Shown piece after piece: positions 1-7,472 of a DNA stretch of 64,000 nt. The notes under the pieces are model-generated. The model ran no database searches, was not told the DNA's origin, and saw only the letters and a program-made list of their open reading frames with translations. Source of the stretch: Glaciecola sp965660625 (GTDB taxonomy: Bacteria; Pseudomonadota; Gammaproteobacteria; Enterobacterales; Alteromonadaceae); NCBI GenBank assembly GCA_965660625.1, contig CBFIAR010000002.1, forward strand, positions 62,001 to 126,000, written 5' to 3'. The number at the start of each line of letters is the position of its first letter. The first letter of the stretch is position 1. The translations under genes and the position numbers were made by a program.

Positions 1-555
1 GCCAGACTCTGGGATAAATGGGGCGGGAATAGTGAATACGTCACCATATATATTGTTAAAACGCGTTGCAATGTCTCGAGTGAGTTCCAAATGTTGCTTT
101 TGATCTTCCCCTACTGGCACTTTATTCGCTTGATAAACTAATATATCGGCTGCCTGCAGGACAGGATAGCTATACAAACCTACGTTGATATTCGATGCGT
201 TTTTGAGTGATTTGTCCTTGAACTGTGTCATGCGATTTAGCTCACCCATTTGCGTATAGCAATTGAGTACCCAACTGAGTTGCGTATGCTCTGGTACATG
301 CGACTGCATAAATATACTGCTCTTATTAGGGTCAATACCACACGCAAGGTAAAGTGCGAGTCCATCAAGACAGGCTTTGTTAAGGGTTTCCGGGTCTTGA
401 CGCACAGTTATAGCATGCAAATCAACAATCATATAAAGGCAGTCATTATCATCTTGCATATGAACCCATTGGCGTAAGGCTCCCATATAGTTGCCTATGG
501 TAAGTTGACCTGAAGGTTGGCAACCACTTAAAACGATCGGTTTTTGCAAGTTCAT
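1..555 (-). CDS. trpS: Tryptophanyl-tRNA synthetase, N-terminal part (cut by window edge)
   Basis: Charges tRNA-Trp with tryptophan in the cytoplasm (class I synthetase). The first 185 codons are visible, read leftwards from an ATG at 555; the rest lies outside the window. The start of the Rossmann fold is clear: the P-S-G-x-L-T-I-G-N stretch at residues 14-22 is the family's form of the HIGH nucleotide-binding motif, and a G-E-D-Q-x-x-H segment near residue 155 is typical of TrpRS. The KMSKS loop would lie outside the window. It sits 15 bases downstream of rpe on the same strand, as in the dam-rpe-gph-trpS order of enterobacteria, but gph is absent. Confidence 0.95.
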   Translation of the reverse strand, partial: MNLQKPIVLSGCQPSGQLTIGNYMGALRQWVHMQDDNDCLYMIVDLHAITVRQDPETLNKACLDGLALYLACGIDPNKSSIFMQSHVPEHTQLSWVLNCYTQMGELNRMTQFKDKSLKNASNINVGLYSYPVLQAADILVYQANKVPVGEDQKQHLELTRDIATRFNNIYGDVFTIPAPFIPESG

Positions 556-570
556 TTTGTTTACGACTTC

Positions 571-1239
571 CTAGTGTGATTTAAATTTGTTTTTCATTGC
601 CGCAATGGTGTCGGCATAATTATCGCTGTTGAATATAGCAGACCCTGCAACGAACATGTCAGCGCCAGCTTGCCAGATTGATTGTATATTGTCGACTTTG
701 ACTCCGCCATCGACTTCTATTCTTACACTCAGTTCTTTTGCTACGATTATTTGCCGTAGCGCGCTAATTTTATTGAGAGTACTGTGTATAAAAGATTGTC
801 CACCAAATCCAGGGTTTACTGACATCAACAAAACATAGTCAAGTTTATCTAGTACACAGTCCAGAACGTGTAGCGGCGTACCTGGATTCAATGCCAACCC
901 TGCTTTGCATCCGTTATCTTTAACTAACTGAATACTGCGGTCTAAGTGCTGTGTTGCTTCAGGGTGGAAGCTGATCATACTAGCACCTGCTTGTGCAAAA
1001 GCCTCGATCATGGCATCGACTGGTTGCACCATTAAATGCACATCAATATCTGCTGTAATGCCATGTTTGCGCAACGCCTCACAAATCATAGGACCGAAAG
1101 ACAGATTAGGAACATAGTGATTGTCCATCACGTCAAAATGAATAATATCTGCCCCAGCGTCGAGTACTGATTGAACATCCTGCCCCAAACGAGCGAAGTC
1201 AGCGGACAAAATTGATGGTGCAATGAGCGGTGTATGCAT
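571..1239 (-). CDS. rpe: Ribulose-phosphate 3-epimerase
   Basis: Interconverts ribulose 5-phosphate and xylulose 5-phosphate in the non-oxidative pentose phosphate pathway; cytoplasmic. The 222-residue protein has the usual length and TIM-barrel signatures: A-P-S-I-L-S-A-D-F near the N terminus, the metal-binding H-F-D-V-M-D segment at residues 34-39, D-V-H-L-M-V, the S-V-N-P-G-F-G-G-Q loop and V-D-G-G-V towards the C terminus. ATG start at 1239. It precedes trpS on the same strand and is probably cotranscribed with it. The upstream gene dam, usually adjacent, is about 1.8 kb away, with three plus-strand genes in between. Confidence 0.97.
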   Translation of the reverse strand: MHTPLIAPSILSADFARLGQDVQSVLDAGADIIHFDVMDNHYVPNLSFGPMICEALRKHGITADIDVHLMVQPVDAMIEAFAQAGASMISFHPEATQHLDRSIQLVKDNGCKAGLALNPGTPLHVLDCVLDKLDYVLLMSVNPGFGGQSFIHSTLNKISALRQIIVAKELSVRIEVDGGVKVDNIQSIWQAGADMFVAGSAIFNSDNYADTIAAMKNKFKSH

Positions 1240-1622
1240 TAGCTGATCCTAAAAGTGGTGAGTTTACCGAACTTTGGTGATTGACAAAAGGATTACCCGT
1301 GCTCTTTATTGGTGAGCATGCATCATAATGGGGCATTTTGATTTCGGTAAACTACAATACGATCAAAATATTAAAAAATCACGAACTATAAAAAAAATTA
1401 AAATCTTTAAAATTCAATATGATAAAGTTTTTTATATACATTTTTCTATTTAGGCACTACTTTTGCTGTATCAGTTTCATGTGGTTAATTAGCTTACTAA
1501 AGTAATAAACGCGGTATCACAGACGGAGACGCATTATCCATTTAGGGCTCAGCACACAAATAACAATAATAAGATAATAACAAAAATCGTTTTAACAACT
1601 TGGAATTATACGGAGAACTCAC
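1240..1622. other. AT-rich divergent intergenic region
   Basis: This 383-base gap separates rpe (minus) from the porin gene (plus), so it should hold divergent promoters. It is strongly AT-rich between about 1360 and 1450. I see no convincing ORF, RNA gene or clear operator. A purine-rich ribosome binding site (ggagaa, 1614-1619) lies just before the porin ATG. The rest is probably promoter and a long 5' leader for the porin. Confidence 0.5.
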
Positions 1623-2264
1623 ATGAAAACATTTAAAAGCGCAGCGATTGCTGCAACAATTTTAACGGCAACATTAGCCAGTCAATCCGCAATGGCAGGT
1701 TGGTCAGCGAATATTGGTGTAGTCTCTGATTACCACTTCAGAGGTATCCAGCAAACAGAAACTGCATCAACGAGTGCAGGTGTTGATTATGCTGCTGACT
1801 CAGGATTTTACGTTGGTGCTTGGACCGCTGACGTCCAAGATGGACTTGAAGTTGATATATACGGGGGCTATGGCGTCGAATTAGAGAGTGGCATTACACT
1901 TGACGCTAATTTTACAACGTATCAATACACTGGTGATTTTGACAGTGCATATAATGAAGTAGGCTTGAGTGCAGGTTACGGTTTATTTTCAGTCGGCTAT
2001 ATTCAAGGTAAGTGGGACGGCATCGTCGGTGATGAAGACGCAACTGAAGGTGATTACTCTCTTATCACCTTAGGCATAGAAAAAGACGGTTGGTCTGCGC
2101 TTATCGGTTCTTACGGAAAAGATTCTGACGGTGAGTATGCTGAAATAGCATATGGCACAGAGATTGGTGGCTTCGACGTTGGTGTTGGCCTTGTTATCAG
2201 TGGTTCAGACCTTGATGACAGCGAGTCTTTGTATTTTTCGCTTAGCAAATCGTTCGAGCTATAA
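1623..2264 (+). CDS. TorF-family putative outer membrane porin
   Basis: Predicted outer-membrane beta-barrel of the TorF/Gcw_chp family (TIGR02001-type); the transported substrate is unknown. The 213-residue product opens with a classic signal peptide (residues 1-25, ending A-M-A before G-W). The mature part has the family's start (S-A-N-I-G-V-V-S-D-Y followed by F-R-G), then alternating short hydrophobic strands and acidic glycine-rich turns, and ends F-E-L. A strong Shine-Dalgarno sequence precedes the ATG and a rho-independent terminator follows within 30 bases, so it is probably transcribed alone. Low Lys/Arg and high Asp/Glu content fit a marine porin. The family call is from the N-terminal pattern and overall character. 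Confidence 0.8.
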   Translation: MKTFKSAAIAATILTATLASQSAMAGWSANIGVVSDYHFRGIQQTETASTSAGVDYAADSGFYVGAWTADVQDGLEVDIYGGYGVELESGITLDANFTTYQYTGDFDSAYNEVGLSAGYGLFSVGYIQGKWDGIVGDEDATEGDYSLITLGIEKDGWSALIGSYGKDSDGEYAEIAYGTEIGGFDVGVGLVISGSDLDDSESLYFSLSKSFEL

Positions 2265-2290
2265 TTTAAAAGTATAAGCTCAGATTTTTT

Positions 2291-2326
2291 AAAACCCTGC
2301 AAATCTATTGGTTTGCAGGGTTTTTT
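2291..2326 (+). terminator. Rho-independent terminator of the porin gene
   Basis: A perfect 13-base-pair stem (2291-2303 with 2312-2324, core accctgcaaa / tttgcagggt) with an 8-base loop runs into a T-rich tail. It starts 26 bases after the porin stop codon. The arms begin and end in A/T runs, so it could also act on the other strand. Confidence 0.9.
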
Positions 2327-2486
2327 GTTTATGATGTTGTGATTAAATATTGTGCATTTTGGCTTTTGCGTTATAATCTGCCTGGTTGTTTCTATGTGAT
2401 GACTTAGTTTAAATGTTCGGATCAAGTTATAGCCATTATATTTTTGCAATGCACGTGAAAGAGAACTTAGCATTAAGAGTATTAAA

Positions 2487-2801
2487 TTGAGCATAAAGAG
2501 CGAATTAAACGTAAGAGCGTCGAGAAAGACGATAGTGTTCACATCGGTGTCTTCCTGTATTTGTTTCACTCTTGGTCTGTATTTTACATTTATAGCTACC
2601 CATTCCTCTCTGGGCGATTGTGACCAACGTCAATTGATAAGCAAAACTGACGAAGTGGGTTTGGCCTCTAGCACTCAATGTGCAAACCATGGTAATGAGG
2701 TAAGCTGGTTGGCATGGGTTACGAATAAGTCGATATCAAATCAATTTCATTTTCTTGACTTGTTGGAGTTGCTCTCTCAGGTCGACTCGGAAGAGCAATA
2801 G
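2487..2801 (+). CDS. Small membrane-anchored protein of unknown function
   Basis: I do not recognise this 104-residue protein. It has a basic N terminus, one hydrophobic segment at about residues 17-38 and a polar C-terminal region with two cysteines (near residues 45 and 66) that would face the periplasm and could form a disulfide; topology is inferred. The reading frame starts with TTG at 2487 preceded by aagag; a GTG at 2535 is another option but would cut into the membrane segment. Its stop codon directly abuts the ATG of the DUF2970 gene, which argues that it is a real, translationally coupled gene. Confidence 0.55.
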   Translation: MSIKSELNVRASRKTIVFTSVSSCICFTLGLYFTFIATHSSLGDCDQRQLISKTDEVGLASSTQCANHGNEVSWLAWVTNKSISNQFHFLDLLELLSQVDSEEQ

Positions 2802-2996
2802 ATGATGATACAACGTATAAAAAAGTTGCTTCGACTAGTCAAGAGTGTGACGGCAAGTATGATGGGGGTTCAATCCCAAAAAAATTATGAAGAAGACTTC
2901 GCAGAGCAATCAGTCATTCCTTTCGTTGTTACAGGAATTATCCTAGTTATCCTATTTATTCTCAGTCTTGTCTTATTGGTTAATTTTTTGGTTTAA
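2802..2996 (+). CDS. DUF2970 family small membrane protein
   Basis: A 64-residue protein with the DUF2970 layout: a basic amphipathic start, the motif S-V-x-A-S-M-M-G-V-Q-S-x-K-N-x-E-x-D-F in the middle, and a single C-terminal transmembrane helix at about residues 38-62. The molecular function of the family is unknown. Its ATG immediately follows the stop of the preceding small membrane protein, so the two form a coupled pair. It converges on dam, whose stop codon is about 55 bases downstream on the other strand. Confidence 0.85.
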   Translation: MMIQRIKKLLRLVKSVTASMMGVQSQKNYEEDFAEQSVIPFVVTGIILVILFILSLVLLVNFLV

Positions 2997-3050
2997 CTAC
3001 GACGAATAGACTCAAGCCAATAGTGATTCAAGTATGTAAAAGCTTGCATG

Positions 3051-3881
3051 TCAGGATTCTTTGTTAAATACGGCAACAAGCTCTTTCACTGGCATACGAG
3101 TATTTGCATTTTGACTGATGAACCGTCGTGCAGAAAAACTCTTCAATTTCGCACCTTGGTACAATTGACGAGAAAGTGGCGTGTCATGATTACTAATGAC
3201 GACGGTAATTGGCCGATTACGTACGGTTTCTTTCACGGTTTCCGCCAACGTTGCTTGTGCTTCTAAGTCAAAGCCATTGCTTGCATACTGGGTAAAAGAT
3301 GCGGTCTTGCTAATTGGGATATAGGGTGGATCACAATAAATAACGCTGTTGTCTGGAGCCTGCTTAATCACATCGACGTAATCTAAGTTAGTAAACTCTG
3401 CGCGTGCAAAACGTGCTGCAAAATGACGAATTTCAGCTGCAGGCATCTTTGGCTTTACATAGCGACCGAAAGGCACATTAAACCCTCCTTTGCTATTGTA
3501 GCGGCAAAGACCATTGTATCCGTGACGGTTGAGATAAACGAACAATAGTGCTCGGCGAAATGTATCGCCACTGGCGTTAAATTCTTCTCGGCGCTGGTAG
3601 TAGAAGGCCGATTCGTTTGACTCGGACGTGAACAATGCGGCTAAGTCAGTGATGAACTGTTCTGAGGAATGTTGCACCAACGTGTACAAATTAATTAAAT
3701 CGCCATTAATATCATTTAGTTGATAGCTATCATAATCTGCGTTTAAGGAAACGGAACCTGCACCGAAAAAAGGTTCAATCAGTTTTGGCGATGCTGGTAA
3801 GTGAGGGAGAATATGCTCTAACAGAGAGTATTTACCACCGGCCCATTTCAAAAAGGCTCTTTTCTTATTATTTTTATTCAC
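3051..3881 (-). CDS. dam: DNA adenine methylase (GATC)
   Basis: Transfers a methyl group from S-adenosylmethionine to adenine N6 in GATC sites, used in mismatch repair and replication control. The 276-residue protein has the alpha-class amino-methyltransferase layout: F-L-K-W-A-G-G-K at residues 10-17, the SAM-binding E-P-F-F-G-A-G-S segment at about 36-43, and the catalytic D-P-P-Y at 184-187. The target recognition region lies between. Its position next to damX and aroB/aroK matches the E. coli cluster, which supports Dam rather than a restriction-linked methylase; no nuclease gene is nearby. ATG start at 3881. Confidence 0.96.
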   Translation of the reverse strand: MNKNNKKRAFLKWAGGKYSLLEHILPHLPASPKLIEPFFGAGSVSLNADYDSYQLNDINGDLINLYTLVQHSSEQFITDLAALFTSESNESAFYYQRREEFNASGDTFRRALLFVYLNRHGYNGLCRYNSKGGFNVPFGRYVKPKMPAAEIRHFAARFARAEFTNLDYVDVIKQAPDNSVIYCDPPYIPISKTASFTQYASNGFDLEAQATLAETVKETVRNRPITVVISNHDTPLSRQLYQGAKLKSFSARRFISQNANTRMPVKELVAVFNKES

Positions 3882-3937
3882 GACTGTGATGTAAACTGCG
3901 AAGTGTTTTCAAACGTAGCACTACAGTACCATAAAAT

Positions 3938-5482
3938 TTAACGATTTCGTATTTCTCGCTTTATTTGTGTCACGTCTTTTGCAAAGGGCTCAGTCGCACG
4001 CACTGGTTCTGGCAATAGTTCAGTCGCTTGTCGCGCGGCATTGATTGAATCAAAACGTTGTTTATACAAAACCACATGCCACGGCCCACCGTATCTTGTC
4101 GTTTGATAAACCCAAACGATATCTTGCAAATCGTTGCCGACGATAAATTCATTCAGTACCGTTCTATTTTTAAGACCCGAAAGTTGAATCAACACAGCGG
4201 GTTCTTGCAGTGCTAGCAAGGCCGATTCATCAAATTCATAAAGCGGTTTTTTTATTTGCTCAGCAGTAATTTCATAGTCTCTTTGCTCTTGCAGGGTAGG
4301 AGAAACCGGTGCCCTTAGCGCGACTACCGAGCCGCGTTTTTTAGGGATAATATTTTCAGGAACTGTGCTTTCAGAAACTAATTCCCTGTCTTGTGAGGGA
4401 GATAATACCTGCTTGCCTAAGTTTGCATCTAATTGCGCCACGTTAAGAATGTCTGGAACGGCAAAATCACCCTCAGTGTCTTCTAAGAAAAGATCAGAAT
4501 TTGGTGTCTGAGTGTTTCGTATGGGGTCGTCAAGGTTCACTGTTGCTAACGCATCTTCTTCGCGCGCTTGTTTTTGTTCATCAATCGTTATTTTGAGGGC
4601 GTCAATCTTGTTGTCGCTAGTTTGCTTGGCCTCATCCCACGAACTTACTAATTCAAGATCGTTTTGAGTTGTCTCCTCGAGTGGAGCTTCAGTAGCTATG
4701 ATTGCTTCTCGTTCAATTTCTAGTTGCTCGTTTTGCATCGCTAACGGGACGGTGTTGATGTCTGTTTCCGGCGGCAGCGAACCTGTCTGCATTAGCGATT
4801 TAACATGCTCAGGATACTGCCAACTCATCAGTACAATAAAAACAGATAAGAGCAGAACCAATATACTCATGATAAACCATTTTTGCGTCACAATCGGTGA
4901 CGAAAACTCGTCCCTGCGAAACATATCGAGAGAAAAGATGGCCCTTTCTTCGGCCATCAAGTTTTCTAAAGCATTGACATCAAACTTTGTTGAATCAACA
5001 GATTGAGACGACAATAGCACGGGACGACTACTGTTTCTTTTCGGAAGCCACTTTTTCGCCTTTTCTGCCCATGCCGTTTCACCAAAAAGTATCACGTTAA
5101 CGTGGTGATTTGGGGACAGTTTTTTACTCTCTGAAACCCAATCCCACAGCTCTTGTATGAACGGATTGGGAAGCGTTTGCGCCTGTTTAATGCACAACAA
5201 AAATGGACCGGGCTGCTCGTGTAAATCTTTAAGAAGTTCTTTTAAAGGACGTACAAAACTACCGATTTTCTGACCTAAAAGTTGACGACAAATAATACGC
5301 CGAAAATCAGGTGATTCCATAGTGAGTTCGGATGTGAAGTAGGATATCTCGGTGTTTTCTTTTTGTACCGATAAGAACTCTTCGAGGGCTCGTTGTTGCT
5401 GAGCAATACTATCCCCACTCACGAATATTAGCTGAGATGAATAATTAACTAAGTGTTTTAATCGTTCCTGTAATTCTGACAA
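3938..5482 (-). CDS. damX: DamX-like cell division protein with SPOR domain
   Basis: A bitopic inner-membrane protein expected to bind denuded peptidoglycan at the septum. The 514-residue protein has a cytoplasmic N-terminal half resembling a degenerate ATPase fold (residues 1-150), one transmembrane helix at about 202-222, a long acidic, low-complexity periplasmic linker (230-410), and a C-terminal SPOR-like domain from about 435 with V-W-V-Y-Q-T-T-R-Y-G and W-H-V-V-L-Y. Translation seems to start at TTG 5482, preceded by aagga nine bases upstream; an ATG at 5490 is out of frame. It lies between aroB and dam, as in E. coli. Confidence 0.87.
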   Translation of the reverse strand: MSELQERLKHLVNYSSQLIFVSGDSIAQQQRALEEFLSVQKENTEISYFTSELTMESPDFRRIICRQLLGQKIGSFVRPLKELLKDLHEQPGPFLLCIKQAQTLPNPFIQELWDWVSESKKLSPNHHVNVILFGETAWAEKAKKWLPKRNSSRPVLLSSQSVDSTKFDVNALENLMAEERAIFSLDMFRRDEFSSPIVTQKWFIMSILVLLLSVFIVLMSWQYPEHVKSLMQTGSLPPETDINTVPLAMQNEQLEIEREAIIATEAPLEETTQNDLELVSSWDEAKQTSDNKIDALKITIDEQKQAREEDALATVNLDDPIRNTQTPNSDLFLEDTEGDFAVPDILNVAQLDANLGKQVLSPSQDRELVSESTVPENIIPKKRGSVVALRAPVSPTLQEQRDYEITAEQIKKPLYEFDESALLALQEPAVLIQLSGLKNRTVLNEFIVGNDLQDIVWVYQTTRYGGPWHVVLYKQRFDSINAARQATELLPEPVRATEPFAKDVTQIKREIRNR

Positions 5483-5544
5483 ACAGCCATGTCCTTTTCA
5501 ATTACTTTTCAATTTCGCCCTACAAATTTTTACGTCAGTTTGGG

Positions 5545-6618
5545 TTAGTTCAATATCGCACTTAGCTCGTCATTTGTTACATCATCTATTACTTTAGCTT
5601 TCCCGATAGAGGTAGGAACGATGAAGCGCATTTTACCAGACAGTACTTTCTTATCGTGCTGCATATGCTGAATATAATGCTTTGTAGACATATCTAAAGG
5701 CCCCGAAATAGGTAAGTTAAACACCTCCAGCAAGTTTTCGATACGTCTAAATTCTGACCCGCTTATCCAATTTCTTAGCATTGCTAATCTCGCAGCAAGT
5801 ACCATGCCAGCGGCAACGGCTTCACCATGTAACCAAACGCCATAACCTTTTTCGGCCTCTATTGCATGACCAAATGTGTGGCCAAGATTCAATAGCGCTC
5901 TGACGCCATGCTCCTTCTCATCCAAATTCACTACTTCGGCTTTTATCGCGCAACATGTTGCAATAACGTAACGCAGCGCGTCGGCATCCCGGTTTTTAAT
6001 AATGCTGCTTTGCTTTTCAATCCAATGAAAGAAGTCACCATCGTACATGATTCCATATTTGATGACCTCAGCCATGCCTGCACAGAATTCTCTTTCGGGC
6101 AAAGTGGATAAGGAGTTTGTATCGATGAAAACCGCTTTTGGTTGATAAAAAGCGCCAATCATATTCTTGCCAAGCGGATGGTTAACTGCTGTTTTTCCGC
6201 CAACTGACGAATCAACTTGCGATAGCAGTGTTGTAGGTACCTGAATAAATGGGATACCACGTTGATAGCATGCTGCAGCAAACCCGCCCATGTCACCAAT
6301 AACACCACCCCCTAATGCAATCAAAGTAGTGTCTCTCGCAGCCCTGTTTTCCAGCAGCTGTGTCAGTACAATATTAAAGTATTCGATTGTTTTGTATTGT
6401 TCACCGTCAGGCAGGATGATGTCAAAAGTGCTGATGCCCGCTTCGCTTAGCGGTTTTTTGATGCTATTTAAAAACAGCGGAGCAACCGTTTCATTGGTGA
6501 CAATGGCGCATTGTTTACCTTGAATAGCAGAAAGCAAAAAACCGGCTTGATTAAACAATCCGGTTTCGATGTAGATTGGGTAGCTACGCTCTCCCAAATC
6601 AACGTTTAATGTGGGCAT
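5545..6618 (-). CDS. aroB: 3-dehydroquinate synthase
   Basis: Second step of the shikimate pathway: converts DAHP to 3-dehydroquinate using NAD and a divalent metal. The 357-residue protein has normal length. It shows the NAD-binding D-G-E-x-x-K segment, A-L-G-G-G-V-I-G-D-M-G-G-F, the P-T-T-L-L-S-Q-V-D-S-S-V-G-G-K-T active-site loop, and metal ligands in L-N-L-G-H-T-F-G-H and L-H-G-E-A-V. ATG start at 6618 with an aagga site upstream. It lies 40 bases downstream of aroK and the two are probably cotranscribed. Confidence 0.97.
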   Translation of the reverse strand: MPTLNVDLGERSYPIYIETGLFNQAGFLLSAIQGKQCAIVTNETVAPLFLNSIKKPLSEAGISTFDIILPDGEQYKTIEYFNIVLTQLLENRAARDTTLIALGGGVIGDMGGFAAACYQRGIPFIQVPTTLLSQVDSSVGGKTAVNHPLGKNMIGAFYQPKAVFIDTNSLSTLPEREFCAGMAEVIKYGIMYDGDFFHWIEKQSSIIKNRDADALRYVIATCCAIKAEVVNLDEKEHGVRALLNLGHTFGHAIEAEKGYGVWLHGEAVAAGMVLAARLAMLRNWISGSEFRRIENLLEVFNLPISGPLDMSTKHYIQHMQHDKKVLSGKMRFIVPTSIGKAKVIDDVTNDELSAILN

Positions 6619-6658
6619 CGCGTGATATCCTTTCTAAAAAATCCTAAAAATTAGGCCA

Positions 6659-7174
6659 TTACAAACCGATTTTGCCGATAATTTGGTTTGCTACAGCACG
6701 TGCGCTTTGATCGTCAGTTTCAACCACGTAATCCGCTACTTCTGCGTACAAAGGATTGCGTTCGTCAGCCAAATCCCTCAAAACCTGCTCTGGGTCATCA
6801 TTCTGCAGCAGAGGGCGACGCTTATCACGTTGTGTTCTCGCAACTTGCTTATCGATAGTAGTTTGAAGGTATACAACAATCCCGCGTGCTGAAAGTCTAT
6901 TTCGTACATTTTTCGATACAATAGAGCCACCGCCTGTTGCTAATACGATACCTTGCTTATCGGTAAGATCGTTAATAATGTCTTCTTCGCGCTTACGAAA
7001 TCCGTCCTCACCTTCAAGATCAAAAATCCAAGCAATATCGGCGCCTGTGCGCTTCTCTATTTCTTGATCAGAATCGTAAAAATCGAGGTGGAGTTCGTCT
7101 GCAAGATGCCTACCGATAGTGCTCTTTCCTGCTCCCATTGGGCCAACAAGAAATATATTACGTTTTTCAGCCAT
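6659..7174 (-). CDS. aroK: Shikimate kinase I
   Basis: Phosphorylates shikimate at the 3-hydroxyl with ATP in the aromatic amino acid pathway. The 171-residue protein has a Walker A loop G-P-M-G-A-G-K-S-T (residues 11-19), the shikimate-binding D-S-D and R-x-R-E segments, the G-G-G-S loop, and the lid arginines in R-D-K-R-R-P-L-L. Length and motifs match AroK. It heads the aroK-aroB-damX-dam minus-strand cluster; the 298-base gap upstream contains the pilus operon terminator and presumably the aroK promoter. Confidence 0.97.
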   Translation of the reverse strand: MAEKRNIFLVGPMGAGKSTIGRHLADELHLDFYDSDQEIEKRTGADIAWIFDLEGEDGFRKREEDIINDLTDKQGIVLATGGGSIVSKNVRNRLSARGIVVYLQTTIDKQVARTQRDKRRPLLQNDDPEQVLRDLADERNPLYAEVADYVVETDDQSARAVANQIIGKIGL

Positions 7175-7397
7175 GTCTGATTAATTCACATTCTTTATCT
7201 ATGATTGAAGTCGGCTTGGTGTGTTCTTATCAACCAACTTTAACTACCACATTAACGCATTTTTGAATTTTTTAGCGTCGATGCGAGCGAATAATTTCCT
7301 CATTGGAAAATCTATGCTGGGATTATCTCAATTAACTAGCCTGATATGCAAGCATTCTTATTCAAGGACAATGTAAAATACTGTGATTTAGAACTGC

Positions 7398-7428
7398 AAA
7401 AGAGCAAAGGCTATGCCTTCACTCTTTT
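7398..7428 (-). terminator. Probable bidirectional terminator after pilMNOPQ
   Basis: Inverted repeat of a 7-base A-rich outer arm (7398-7404 with 7422-7428) and a 5-base inner stem (aaggc/gcctt) around a 3-base loop, separated by a ca/ca internal loop. In the minus-strand transcript the 3' arm ends in four U residues. It lies 45 bases beyond the pilQ stop, the right place to end the pilus operon before aroK. Confidence 0.6.
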
Positions 7429-7472
7429 TACGAGCTCACGATATTAGTGTAATTACGCGAATAAATCAGCAA

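Noticed and set aside
2111..2569. 152-codon minus-strand ORF overlapping the porin gene
   Set aside because: It is antisense to a clear porin and its terminator and encodes no recognisable protein.
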